In this document: positions 17,848 through 28,100 of the stretch, piece after piece
Numbering within the stretch: position 1 is the stretch's first letter
Layout: every line of letters begins with the position of its first letter
Assembly (NCBI RefSeq): GCF_026537325.1
Contig: NZ_JAFNMJ010000005.1
Span: 62,001-126,000 of the forward strand
Direction: 5' to 3'
From: Bifidobacterium sp. B4142
GTDB taxonomy: Bacteria > Actinomycetota > Actinomycetes > Actinomycetales > Bifidobacteriaceae
Length of the DNA stretch: 64,000 nt
Notes under the pieces: generated by a model
Seen by the model: the letters and a program-made list of their open reading frames with translations, nothing else
Told to the model about the DNA's origin: nothing
Databases searched by the model: none
Made by a program: the position numbers and the translations under genes

Positions 17848-18267
17848 ATGAGTGCCATACGGGAAGCAGACATGGAAGAGGGCCGCCGGGATTTTCTGGC
17901 CTGGCGCGATGCGGCCAAGGAGGTCGCGAATAAATTGGGCCCGGAAGGCGACCGACTATCAGTGGCCCCACAAACCGATAGACGCAGCAAGGCCATGGCC
18001 GTCCGCTATTCCCTGCACATGCTGGAAATCAAGGCCCCAGGCCCCGGCGTAGAGGTCAGAGTGGCACCTTGGGGAGCAGTCAAGATTCTGGATGGGCCGG
18101 CATCCGACCCGCATAACCTGACCCCGCCCGACGTCATCGAACTGGACCCGGATGTCTGGCTGCGGCTGGCCGCCGGCATCACCAGTTGGAGTGAAGAAGC
18201 CGCCGCCGGGCATATCAGCGCCGTGGGCGAGCGCGACGATCTGCACGAGCTGCTGCCACTGGTATGA
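17848..18267 (+). CDS. Sterol carrier family protein (actinobacterial)
   Basis: A 139-residue protein. The C-terminal two thirds match the short actinobacterial sterol-carrier family: VEVRVAPWGAVKILDGP, TPPDVIELDPDVWLRLA and a final GHISAVGERDDL. The family shares a fold with SCP-2 and with the C-terminus of maleylpyruvate-isomerase-like proteins; its ligand is unknown, and a sterol is unlikely in this organism. No membrane segment is visible. I chose the ATG at 17848, with GGAG close upstream; a reading from 17779 would start inside the preceding terminator. Confidence 0.85.
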   Translation: MSAIREADMEEGRRDFLAWRDAAKEVANKLGPEGDRLSVAPQTDRRSKAMAVRYSLHMLEIKAPGPGVEVRVAPWGAVKILDGPASDPHNLTPPDVIELDPDVWLRLAAGITSWSEEAAAGHISAVGERDDLHELLPLV

Positions 18268-18289
18268 GGCCGGCTACCTCTGCGGCCGG

Positions 18290-18673
18290 CTACTTGCTCG
18301 CGGACTCCTTGGATGCGCTCTTCTGATCCTTGCGGTGTTTGAGCGCGCTGGGCACGGGAATGGGTATGCGCTTGTGCGGCTTGGGCGTGGCCGGCATCTC
18401 TCCCGAGGTGGCCTTGGCAGCAACCTCGGCGGCCCACCGGGCGTAATCGTCCAGATCATCGTCCATGGAATCCTCGGGGTCCTGGCCCCCCGATTTGCGT
18501 GAATCCGACTTGGAGTATTCCTCTTCAACCATTTTGAAGGGATCTTTGCCCCTGGTTCCGGGTTCCTTGCTGCTGAGCTCTTTGGCCAGCTCGTCGTAAT
18601 CCGTGTCCGTTGTCAGATATTTGAGCTTCCGGGCTATTTTCGTCTGCTTAGCCTTCTGACGTCCGCGGCCCAT
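18290..18673 (-). CDS. DUF3073 domain protein
   Basis: A 127-residue, highly charged protein starting MGRGRQKAKQTKIARKLKY, the hallmark of DUF3073, with the core YDELAKEL and DDDLDDYARWA further on and a Lys/Ser-rich tail. It is widespread in actinobacteria and its function is unknown; the basic N-terminus suggests nucleic acid or ribosome contact, which is inference. GAAGGGGG sits about 5 bases before the ATG. It is convergent with the sterol-carrier gene, 22 bases away. Confidence 0.9.
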   Translation of the reverse strand: MGRGRQKAKQTKIARKLKYLTTDTDYDELAKELSSKEPGTRGKDPFKMVEEEYSKSDSRKSGGQDPEDSMDDDLDDYARWAAEVAAKATSGEMPATPKPHKRIPIPVPSALKHRKDQKSASKESASK

Positions 18674-18826
18674 CCGACCCCCTTCGCCAGGTAACGTGCA
18701 CTTAGGCAACTTGAATGTGAATTTGCATCATTTATGAGAGTACCACCTACGCATCTTGTCGGCTCGGACTTTTACCATAAAAGCAATTCCCAGAAGGACA
18801 TTCGGCACGACGACGAGGGTGGGACC

Positions 18827-19912
18827 ATGCAGGAAGAAGTCACAGCGGCAGGCAACGAGATCAGCGATAGCTTCAGAGCCGCCAAGCATCGGTCCGACCA
18901 GGTGCTGGCCGAGCTGGACAAGAATCCCAGCCGCTACACCATGCTGACCGGCGACCGCCCGACCGGCAGGCTCCATCTGGGCCATTACTTCGGCTCCATC
19001 CGCGAGCGCGTCCAGATGCAGAATCGCGGCGTACACACCAACATCGTCATCGCCGACTACCAGGTCATCACCGACCGGGACACCACCGAGCACATCCGCG
19101 ACAACGTGCTCAACCTGGTGCTGGACTATCTGGCCGCAGGCATCGACCCCAAGAAGACCATGATCTTCACCCATTCGTCCACCCCTGCAGAGAACCAGCT
19201 GCTGCTGCCCTTCCTTTCCCTGGTGACCGAGGCCGAGCTTCACCGCAATCCCACCGTCAAGGCCGAGATGGAGGCCAGTGGCCACGCCCTGACCGGCCTG
19301 CTGCTGACCTACCCGGTCCACCAGGCCTGCGACATACTCTTCTGCAAGGCCAACGTAGTGCCCATCGGCAAGGACAACCTGCCGCATGTGGAGCTGACTC
19401 GGACCATCGCCCGCCGCTTCGATGAGCGCTACCACGGCCAGGCTCCGGTCTTCCCCGAGCCTGAGGCCATCCTGTCTGACACCCCTGAGATTCCAGGTCT
19501 GGACGGCCGCAAGATGAGCAAGTCCTACGGCAACTCCATCATGCTGGGCGCCACCGCGGAGGAGACAGCCAGGCTGATCCGCAAGTCCCCCACCGACTCC
19601 GAGCGCAGGATTACCTTCGACCCTGTCAACCGCCCCCAAGTCTCGGCCCTGCTGACCACGGCCGGCCTGGTGACCGACCGGAAGCCCGAGGATATCGCCG
19701 AGGAGATCGGCAATGCCGGCTCGGGCGCCCTCAAGGCCTATGTGACCAAGTCGGTCAACGAATTCCTGGCACCCCACCGCGAGCGCCGCGCCGAGCTGGC
19801 CAAGGACATGGACACCGTGCGCGACATCCTGGTTGAAGGCAACAAGCGTGCCAACCAGGTAGCCGAGGAGACTCTTGATCAGGTCCGCTCGGCCATGGGC
19901 ATGCGCTACTAG
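18827..19912 (+). CDS. trpS: Tryptophanyl-tRNA synthetase
   Basis: A 361-residue class I aminoacyl-tRNA synthetase. The HIGH motif appears as TGRLHLGH (46-53) and the KMSKS motif is intact at 229-233. It charges tRNA-Trp in the cytoplasm. The N-terminus carries an extra helix of about 35 residues before the Rossmann fold. I placed the start at the ATG at 18827, behind GAGGGTGGG; a reading from 18734 would add 31 residues. The stop overlaps the convergent exporter gene by 4 bases. No T-box-like leader is visible upstream. Confidence 0.95.
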   Translation: MQEEVTAAGNEISDSFRAAKHRSDQVLAELDKNPSRYTMLTGDRPTGRLHLGHYFGSIRERVQMQNRGVHTNIVIADYQVITDRDTTEHIRDNVLNLVLDYLAAGIDPKKTMIFTHSSTPAENQLLLPFLSLVTEAELHRNPTVKAEMEASGHALTGLLLTYPVHQACDILFCKANVVPIGKDNLPHVELTRTIARRFDERYHGQAPVFPEPEAILSDTPEIPGLDGRKMSKSYGNSIMLGATAEETARLIRKSPTDSERRITFDPVNRPQVSALLTTAGLVTDRKPEDIAEEIGNAGSGALKAYVTKSVNEFLAPHRERRAELAKDMDTVRDILVEGNKRANQVAEETLDQVRSAMGMRY

Positions 19913-21915
19913 ACGTCGTACCGCCAGGAGCGGTCGGTCAGCACCCGAGCCGTAACCAGGCCGATAGGCAGGCAGATGATGACCATGAAGGCCCGGAAGG
20001 CCCAGTCCAGGGCGTTGAGCGTATTGAACTGCCCCAGGTAGAACATGGCCCGGTACATATACAGGCCGGGCACCATGATGACGATTGAGGGCACGGTCAG
20101 GCTGATTCTTGGATAGCCCAGATCGGGCGGCAGCAGGCCGTGGCGGACTGAGGAACGCCAGACCGTGGCCAGCATGCCAGCCAGAAAGGCGCCCAAAAAG
20201 GCGGCCATCTCAGGAGGAACGTGGAGCAGATCCTGCATCTCCAAGCGCATGGTGTCGGTCAGGGCGCCGATGACGGCGGCCACCAGGGCCATGCGCTGGG
20301 GTGAGTTGAAGAGGACCGAGAAGCCCCAGACCCCGCAGAAGGCTGCTACCAAGCGCAGGCCAGCCATCAGCCAGGGGCTCAGGTTCATGGGTTCAAAGCC
20401 CTGGGGGTTGAGCATGACCATCCTTGCTACGGCCCAGCCGCCCAGTGTGGCCACCAGGATGATCGAGAAGGCGTAGGTGATGCGCTGCACTCCCGAGGGG
20501 AAGTCCAGCTTGGCGATGTCCAGGCCGCCAGTGACCAGGGGGAAGCCGGGAATGACGAAGAGGATGGCGCCAATGTAAGCCGTGTCGTGCCTGAGAGCCA
20601 CAGGGTCGAAGATACCCGCCAACCTCAGCGTGCCGACACAGGCCAGGGCGGCGATGATGACCGCCACTCCGGTGGCGAAGAACTGGTTGATCCGCCTGCC
20701 CAGCATCTGACGACGCACCCACTGTCCTATGCCAGCGCCGACGAAAGCTCCGGCCATGTCGTAGGGGCCGCCGCCCAGCAGGAAGACGAAGGCCGCGCAG
20801 GCCACGGCCGAGGCGAAGCCCGAGAAGAGGGGCGAGTAGAGGGGTCTGCGTCGCTCGATCAGGTCCAGGCGTTCATGCGCCTGTCGGACTGTGATGCCAT
20901 CCGTAGCCCGCGTCTGCGAGGATGCGGACTCGTGAGAGGAAACAGGCCCATCGGAAGATACAGCCTCTTTGAAAGACGCGGACCAGACGGAAGACACCGA
21001 CTGTTCGGAGGACGCGGCGCCCTCGGAAGACCTGGCCTTCTCACGCGCTCCGCCTTGAGTTGACGCAGATTGTCCGGAAGCGGGCCGCCCAGCCCCCGAA
21101 TCGCGTCCTTGACTGGTTGCAGAAGATTCAGCGGCTGCAGAGCTGGCGGCACTCGAATCTGAATTCTCAACCACGTCAGCAGCAGAAGCGGAAGCGGCTT
21201 TGGGATCGTTGGAATCCTCGGACCGAGGCGTGGAGCCTACAGTGCCCAGACCGGCGGCCGTCCTGGTGTCCATGGCCGCCGCATCGATTCGGCTCTGGCT
21301 GATCTCGTCCTCGTTGTGCACAGCGGTGGCCACCACATCCTTGAGCGCCTTGGCCGCATCCTGGTCCTGGGCCAGCACCTCCTTGACCGCCTTGCGGGCC
21401 GCCGCGTAGATGTTCGGCTCGTCCAGGTTGTCCACCAATTCCCGGGAGACCACCGACATGGCGTGGTACGTCCCCGCCTGCCCGCACTTGACGCTGAGCC
21501 AGTCCGCGAAGTGCTCCAGCAGCCAGATCCGCTCGGTATTGACCCCCGTAGTGGGCAGGTCCACCACCTCGGTAATCCGAGACACGCCATCCGTGCAGGT
21601 GGCCTCGATGTCGGTCAGGTTCACGTCGGCCCGCACGTGCACGCCCATGGGGTAGGCAATCCTGTGCATCATCTCGCGCACGCGGAAGCTTCCCGTGCCG
21701 GCCCCCAGCTCCAGCATGCCCACCCGCACAATCAGACTGGTTTTGGCCGCGATGCAAGCCTCGACAATGGGCTTGTCGTAATCGCGTTCAATATCCTCCA
21801 TGTCCAGCGGAATGGAGTGGGTGTGGTACTTGCTGACCCGTCTGACCTCGGCTGCGGTCCTGCCACGATAGCCATCCTTGGAACTTCTGCTCTTGAATTT
21901 CACACCCACATTCAT
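19909..21915 (-). CDS. thrE: ThrE-type threonine/serine exporter with a long linker
   Basis: A 668-residue protein. The N-terminal cytoplasmic domain (about 30-210, DUF1212) contains LIVRVGMLELGAGTGSFRVR and the C-terminal half (about 360-668) has roughly ten membrane helices in two sets, the ThrE plus ThrE_2 arrangement known from Corynebacterium, where it exports threonine and serine. Between them lies an unusual stretch of about 120 residues (220-340) made almost only of Ser, Ala, Glu, Gly and Gln, probably disordered. The usual family length is near 490, and the linker explains most of the excess. It overlaps trpS tail to tail by 4 bases. The substrate is inferred from the family only. 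Confidence 0.88.
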   Translation of the reverse strand: MNVGVKFKSRSSKDGYRGRTAAEVRRVSKYHTHSIPLDMEDIERDYDKPIVEACIAAKTSLIVRVGMLELGAGTGSFRVREMMHRIAYPMGVHVRADVNLTDIEATCTDGVSRITEVVDLPTTGVNTERIWLLEHFADWLSVKCGQAGTYHAMSVVSRELVDNLDEPNIYAAARKAVKEVLAQDQDAAKALKDVVATAVHNEDEISQSRIDAAAMDTRTAAGLGTVGSTPRSEDSNDPKAASASAADVVENSDSSAASSAAAESSATSQGRDSGAGRPASGQSASTQGGAREKARSSEGAASSEQSVSSVWSASFKEAVSSDGPVSSHESASSQTRATDGITVRQAHERLDLIERRRPLYSPLFSGFASAVACAAFVFLLGGGPYDMAGAFVGAGIGQWVRRQMLGRRINQFFATGVAVIIAALACVGTLRLAGIFDPVALRHDTAYIGAILFVIPGFPLVTGGLDIAKLDFPSGVQRITYAFSIILVATLGGWAVARMVMLNPQGFEPMNLSPWLMAGLRLVAAFCGVWGFSVLFNSPQRMALVAAVIGALTDTMRLEMQDLLHVPPEMAAFLGAFLAGMLATVWRSSVRHGLLPPDLGYPRISLTVPSIVIMVPGLYMYRAMFYLGQFNTLNALDWAFRAFMVIICLPIGLVTARVLTDRSWRYDV

Positions 21916-22107
21916 ACTCCACCCGGGTCACGTGCCCCTGCACCGCCGCATGGGACCATGAAACGTATTCGACCCGAAAACGTCCTAGAATGGGCCGCGA
22001 GCCATCGAATCGAAGGCTGTGGGCCTGCAACGCCGACCACCAATAACCGCGGAGGAGCCGTGGAATGGCCGAAGACCGGGCAACCTGCGATTCGACAAGG
22101 AGGACTG

Positions 22108-24867
22108 ATGACAGATAGTAATCAGCAAATCACGGCTGCCGATGCGACCCTGGTCACATCCGGCACCGGGACCAAGGGGCCGGAGGAACGTAAGCTGCCT
22201 CAATCGTTGGACGAGGACATGGCCTTGTGCCTGCGGCTGCTCAGGGATGTCTTGGGGGAGTTCGATCAACAGCTGCTCAAGCGGTTCGATTCCCTGCGCG
22301 AGGACGTAATGACGGCCAGCGCCGAGCACTTCAACCGCCACCCCTCGGACCCCGTGCCTGACGAGGACGGCCTGTCCAAGGCCGTGGCCCTGATCGACGA
22401 CACCTCAGTCAAGGATTCCCAGCTGCTGGCCCGCGCCCTGACCACCTACTTCCACCTGGCCAACCTCTGCGAAGAGAACTACCGGGTGAAGGTCCTGCAT
22501 GAGCGTGAGGGCAAGGTGAACCTTGAGGCCAAGGGCACCGATCCCATCAACGAGATGACCAGCGCCTACAGCCAGCTCCTTCAGGAGATGGGCCCGGCCA
22601 AGGCTTTAGAATTGCTGGAGAAGCTGGAGTTCCACCCCGTCTTCACCGCCCACCCCACCGAGGCGCGGCGCAAGGCCGTGGAGGGCAAGATCCGGCGCAT
22701 CGCCAACCTGCTGGCCGTTCGCCGTGGTCTGGGCGGTTCCGAACTGGAGGAGAACGAGCGTCTGCTGCATAACGAGATCGACGCCCTCTTCCGGACTTCG
22801 CCCATCGCAGCCAAGAAGCCGACGCCCGTCGAAGAGGCGAACACCATCCTGGATATCTTCGACTCCACGCTCTTCGAGACCATTCCCAGGGTCTACCGCC
22901 GCTTCGATGACTGGATGCTGGGCAGGAAGGCCGGCATGGTCAAGCCGGTCTGCCCTGCTTTCTTCCACCCGGGCAGCTGGATCGGCTCCGACCGTGACGG
23001 CAACCCCAATGTGACTGCCAAGGTCTCGCGCAAAGTAGCCCGCAAGTTCTCGGACCACATGCTCAAGGCCTTGGTCAAGGCCACCACCACCGTGGGCCGC
23101 AACATGACCATGGAGGTGACCACCACACCCCCCAGCCCCGAGCTGAGGAGCCTGTGGAGCCACCAGAAGGAGATGAGCGAACGGCTGACCGATCGGGCCG
23201 CCACCATCTCTCACAACGAACTGCACCGTGCCGTAGTCCTGGTCATCGCAGACCGCCTGCAGGCCACCATCCAGCGTGACGCCGACCTCATGTATGCCGA
23301 CTGTGACGACTTCATCGCCGACCTGCGCGTGGTCCAGGACTCCCTGGCCAAGGCGGGCGCGGTCCGTCAGGCCTACGGCCCCTTGCAGGATCTGATCTGG
23401 CAGGCCCAGACCTTCGGCTTCCACATGGTGGAGATGGAGTTCCGCCAGCACTCCCTGGTCCACGCCCGCGCCCTGGAGGATATCCGTGAGCATGGCCTGC
23501 ATGGCGAGCGCGGCGAGCTGCAGCCCATGACCCACGAGGTGCTCGACACCTTCCGGGCCCTGGGAGCCATCCAGAAGCGCAACGGCCAGAAGGCCGCCCG
23601 CCGCTACATCATCTCCTTCACCAAGTCGGCGCAGAACGTCAAGGACGTCTACGAGCTCAACCGGCTGGCCTTCGAACATGCCGAGGACGTGCCGGTCATC
23701 GACGTGATCCCCCTGTTCGAACAGCTGGAGGATTTGCAGAACTCGGTGGACGTGCTGGAGGAGATCATCAAGATCCCCGAGGTACAGGCCCGGCTCAAGG
23801 AGACCGGCAACAAGATGGAGGTCATGCTGGGCTATTCCGACTCCTCCAAGGATGCCGGCCCTGTCTCGGCGACCCTGGCCCTGCACTCCGCCCAGGAGCG
23901 CATCGCCAAGTGGGCTGAGAGCCATGACATTGACCTGACCCTCTTCCACGGACGCGGCGGCGCCGTAGGCCGTGGAGGCGGCCCTGCCAACCGGGCCGTG
24001 CTGGCCCAGCCTGTGGGTTCGGTGAACTGCCGGTTCAAGCTGACCGAACAGGGCGAGGTCATCTTCGCCCGCTACGGCAACCCGGTCCTGGCCATCCGCC
24101 ACATCGAGTCCGTGGCTGCGGCCACCCTGCTCCAATCCGCGCCCAGCGTGGAGGAGCGCAACACCACTATGACCGAGAAGTACGCGGATATGGCCGACGA
24201 ACTGGACCAAGCCGCACACGAGCGCTTCCTGGACCTGCTGCATACTCCGGACTTCGCCCCTTGGTTCTCCATCGTGACGCCTCTGAACGAGATCGGCCTG
24301 CTGCCCATCGGCTCCCGGCCTGCCAAGCGTGGTCTGGGCGCCAAGTCCCTGGACGATCTGCGGACCATACCCTGGGTCTTCTCCTGGGCACAGGCCCGAA
24401 TCAACCTGGCCGCCTGGTACGGCCTGGGCACCGCCTGCGAGAAGTTCGGCGACCTGGATACCCTGCGTCAGGCCTACGAGGAGTGGCCGCTCTTCAGCAC
24501 CTTCATCGACAACATCGAGATGAGCCTGGCCAAGACCGACGAGCGTATCGCCAAGATGTACCTCTCCCTGGGCGACCGGGACGACCTGAGCCAGAAGGTC
24601 CTCTCGGAGATGGAGCTGACCCGCAAGTGGGTTCTGCAGATCGTGGGCGACGAGTGGCCCCTGCAGCACCGCCACGTGCTGGGCCAGGCCATCCGAATCC
24701 GCTCTCCATATGTGGACGCCCTGTCGGTGACCCAGGTGCGCGCCTTGCGTGCCCTGCGTCGTCGCAACGACAAGGAGGAGCTCAGCAAGAGCCAACAGGC
24801 CGACTTCATCTACCTGATCCTCTGCACCGTTTCGGGAGTCGCCGCCGGTCTGCAGAACACCGGCTGA
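22108..24867 (+). CDS. ppc: Phosphoenolpyruvate carboxylase
   Basis: A 919-residue enzyme that carboxylates phosphoenolpyruvate with bicarbonate to oxaloacetate, replenishing C4 acids for amino acid synthesis. Conserved sites are intact: FTAHPTEARRK with His182, SDRDGNPNVT, MLGYSDSSKDAG, and the glycine loop FHGRGGAVGRGGGP (about 613-626). The C-terminus ends QNTG, as the family requires. AAGGAGG just before the ATG at 22108 decides the start, although the frame is open for almost 800 bases upstream. It is monocistronic by appearance; the 192 bases before it are non-coding. Confidence 0.96.
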   Translation: MTDSNQQITAADATLVTSGTGTKGPEERKLPQSLDEDMALCLRLLRDVLGEFDQQLLKRFDSLREDVMTASAEHFNRHPSDPVPDEDGLSKAVALIDDTSVKDSQLLARALTTYFHLANLCEENYRVKVLHEREGKVNLEAKGTDPINEMTSAYSQLLQEMGPAKALELLEKLEFHPVFTAHPTEARRKAVEGKIRRIANLLAVRRGLGGSELEENERLLHNEIDALFRTSPIAAKKPTPVEEANTILDIFDSTLFETIPRVYRRFDDWMLGRKAGMVKPVCPAFFHPGSWIGSDRDGNPNVTAKVSRKVARKFSDHMLKALVKATTTVGRNMTMEVTTTPPSPELRSLWSHQKEMSERLTDRAATISHNELHRAVVLVIADRLQATIQRDADLMYADCDDFIADLRVVQDSLAKAGAVRQAYGPLQDLIWQAQTFGFHMVEMEFRQHSLVHARALEDIREHGLHGERGELQPMTHEVLDTFRALGAIQKRNGQKAARRYIISFTKSAQNVKDVYELNRLAFEHAEDVPVIDVIPLFEQLEDLQNSVDVLEEIIKIPEVQARLKETGNKMEVMLGYSDSSKDAGPVSATLALHSAQERIAKWAESHDIDLTLFHGRGGAVGRGGGPANRAVLAQPVGSVNCRFKLTEQGEVIFARYGNPVLAIRHIESVAAATLLQSAPSVEERNTTMTEKYADMADELDQAAHERFLDLLHTPDFAPWFSIVTPLNEIGLLPIGSRPAKRGLGAKSLDDLRTIPWVFSWAQARINLAAWYGLGTACEKFGDLDTLRQAYEEWPLFSTFIDNIEMSLAKTDERIAKMYLSLGDRDDLSQKVLSEMELTRKWVLQIVGDEWPLQHRHVLGQAIRIRSPYVDALSVTQVRALRALRRRNDKEELSKSQQADFIYLILCTVSGVAAGLQNTG

Positions 24868-24914
24868 TCCGCGCCAGGCAGTCCAGCTGCGGAGCTCGGC
24901 TCTCCCGCATATTG

Positions 24915-24935
24915 CAGGAGGCGGGGCTCCTCCTG
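24915..24935 (+). terminator. Hairpin after ppc
   Basis: CAGGAGG pairs with CCTCCTG around a 7-base loop, 47 bases after the stop. The T tail is weak. Nothing else is recognised between 24868 and 25144. Confidence 0.5.
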
Positions 24936-25144
24936 TATTCACGCAGGCATGGCCGTCAAGCGGCGGAACCGCAGAAGCTGCGAACGCTTGTCTCCCCCAT
25001 GCGCGACCGAGGACGTCGCCGGGCATTTGTGGTGGTATAGTGTTGATGGTCGGTGTGGGGGCAATTGGTTTGGGACTGCTGTGTTGGCTACTCTGCCTTA
25101 GGGGATGACAGGCGACGGCTGACGTTGCCGGCGAAGGGGTTGTC

Positions 25145-28100
25145 ATGCGTTTAAGGTCCAGACTACGCCAGCTGATGCTGGCGCTGGTCCTGCTGATCCT
25201 GCTGTCAAGCTTGGGCGTAGTGGCCGCTGCCGCAGGAGGCTCGGCTGCTGTTGCCGACAAGACGAAACCTTCTATCCCCGCCGGGGAGGAGCAGTCCTTC
25301 CGCCTAACGGACGGGTCCTCAGCCGTCTCGCCTTCCCCTCGTGGTGAGGGGGGCGTGTCTGTCTCGCCTTCCCCCTTGGCGGATGCCGGGACATCCGTCG
25401 GCAGACCTTCGTCCTCGTCGGTAACTGGCGGCCAGACCGTGCACGCGGTGCGCTTCGATCCTGCAAACGGAAGTGCGCCAGTGAGGTCAACTGTGCGGGA
25501 GGGGGGTCTCGCCAGCCCTCCCGCGAATCCCCAGCGCGACGGCTACAGATTCGACGGATGGATGCAGGAGGGCAGGCTCTTCGATTTCCGGACCCCCGTC
25601 CTTCAAGATATGGTCCTGACTGCCCAGTGGGCCCGAAGTGGGGACTGGACGCTCAGCCCGGATCGCGGACCCGCCGCAGGCGGCATCCACCTGACCATCA
25701 ACCCGCCCTCCGGGCAAGAGCCGACCCTAACCTGCGTCCAGGCTTCCGGCGGCAGACTGACAGCCCTGAGCGGAGACGGCAGCTTGTACACATGGACCGC
25801 GACCTCCTCGCTCACGCGTCTGCCCGCCCCCGCCCAGGCCGGGAGCGAGTTTCGCTACCTGCAGGCCGTCTCAGTCGGAGACTGGCAGATGATCCTGGGC
25901 TCCGACCAGCAGATCTACGTCTGGACCGCTTCTCATCCCACCCCCGTCCCCTTGGACGCGGGACGTGGCACCCGGTACATGCACATCAGCGGCAATGGAG
26001 AATGGCTCATGGCCGTGGACCGGCAGGGCCGCGTCCACGTCTTCCAAACAGGCCGGCAGGACCACGGCCCTTCTACCCTGAGGCAAGCCGAAACAGTCCT
26101 GCCTCAGGGTAGACGGGCCGTGCTCGCGGTCGCCTCAGCCGGCCGACTCCTGGCCGTGGACGAGGACGGGCAGGCCTGGTCATGGAGCCCCGGTCAAGCA
26201 GACCCGCACATCACACGCATCAGTCAGAATCCGTCCAGACGCATTATCCAGGCCGAGCCCCTCAGCCAGGGGATCCTCCTTCTGGACGCAGACGGCCAGG
26301 CCCACTGGCTGGCTGACGAAGCGAACGACGCTAATCCAGTCAACTTGACCGGCGGCAGACCGGCCAGCCTAATCAACACCAACGAGGGTCAGGCCGTGAT
26401 CACGGACGCAGACGGACACCTCTGGGCCTGGAAACCAGGCGAGCCCACAGCCCGCATCCACGACGACGGGCGCGTCTGGACACAAGCCACCAGCGCGGAC
26501 GGCAGAATCACCGCCCTGGATAGGCAGGGCGGCCTCGCCTCATGGAGTCCAGGCCAGACCAGCAAACCAGTCGTCATCACCATTGCCTCGCCCCCGCTGC
26601 TGGAGGCGGCCAGCCTTGACGGCCAGCCCCTCAGACTCACTTGGATCCGCAATGCCTGGCAGGCCACCACACCCGCCCATAAGCCCGGACCAGCGAGCAT
26701 CGCCATCTCTGGCAGGCAAGCCGGACAGCCCTTTGCCGAAAATCTCGAATACACCTTCGAACAAGATGCTGGCCAGACCCCGGGCCTCGCCCGGACGGCC
26801 CAGCCAGACGCGGCCTTCACTGTCAGCTTTGACACAGCCGGGGGCAGCCCCCAGCCCGTCAGCCAACAAATCGCCAGCCCCTACCAAAGAGTCAGACGGC
26901 CCACACCCGACCCGGAACGAGACGGCTTCCTGTTCGACGGATGGTTCAATGGCAAGGCTGCCTACGACTTCAGCAGACCCGTCACTCAGAACCTCGCTCT
27001 TACCGCCCACTGGACACCTGACACCTGGGCCATCAACCCGGAGCAAGGCAGTCAGCTCGGCGGACAGGCCACAACCATCACCCCCCCAGCCACCCGCGGC
27101 ATCCAATTCAACCAAATCAGCAGCGGGCCCGACACCAGTCATTCCTTGGCCATAAGTAGCGACGGCAACGCCTATGCCTGGGGAAGCAACAGCAACGGCC
27201 AGCTCGGCGACGGCACCACCATCGACAGGAGCGCACCAATCACCGTCAGAAAACCCGCGGGAACATCAAAGGACTTCACCTACACGCAAGTCAGCGCTGC
27301 AGGCCCCCACTCTCTGGCCATAGGCAGCGACGGATACGTATACGCCTGGGGGCGGAACCAGTATGGCGAACTCGGCAACAACAGCACCAGCGACTCACAC
27401 GTCCCCGTGCGCGTGCGCGACCCAGCCCACCCCAACGACCCCAACACCGGACTCAAAGCCATACAAGTCAGCAGCGGGGGCTCTCACTCCGTAGCCTTGG
27501 GCAGCGATGGATACGTATACGCTTGGGGGTATAACAAGTGGGGCCAGCTTGGCAACGGCAACAAGACCGGCAGCGACTCACACGTCCCCGTGCGCGTGCG
27601 CGACCCAACCCACCCCAACGACCCCAACACCGGACTCAAAGCCACACAAATCAGCGGCGGGAACTGGCATAGCTTGGCCATAGACCAGGAAGGTAACGCT
27701 TGGACGTGGGGATATAATGACTGGGGCCAGCTTGGCAACAACACCGGCGCTGACTGGCTCGGCGTGAATTCCGTCCCCGTGCGCGTGCGCGACCCAGCCC
27801 ACCCCAACGACCCCAACACCGGACTCAAAGCCACACAAATCAGCGGCGGAGGCGATGACTCACTGGCTGTCGGCAGCGACGGGTACGCATACGCCTGGGG
27901 ATGGAACCAGTATGGCGAACTCGGCAACAACAGCACCAGCGACTCACACGTCCCCGTGCGCGTGCGCGACCCAGCCCACCCCAACGACCCCAACACCGGA
28001 CTCAAAGCCACACAGGCCATCGGTGCAGGCTTCTATCATTCTCTGGCTTTCGATGACCAGGAGGGGAGCATTTGGGCATGGGGATACAATGGTGACGGCG

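Noticed and set aside
22606-25260. 884-codon minus-strand frame opposite ppc
   Set aside because: A shadow of the high-GC coding strand; the ppc motifs are complete and the reverse reading resembles no family.
27401-28009. CRISPR array
   Set aside because: The regular repeats are about 60 bases, lie inside a continuous coding frame and encode RCC1 blades; there are no cas genes.
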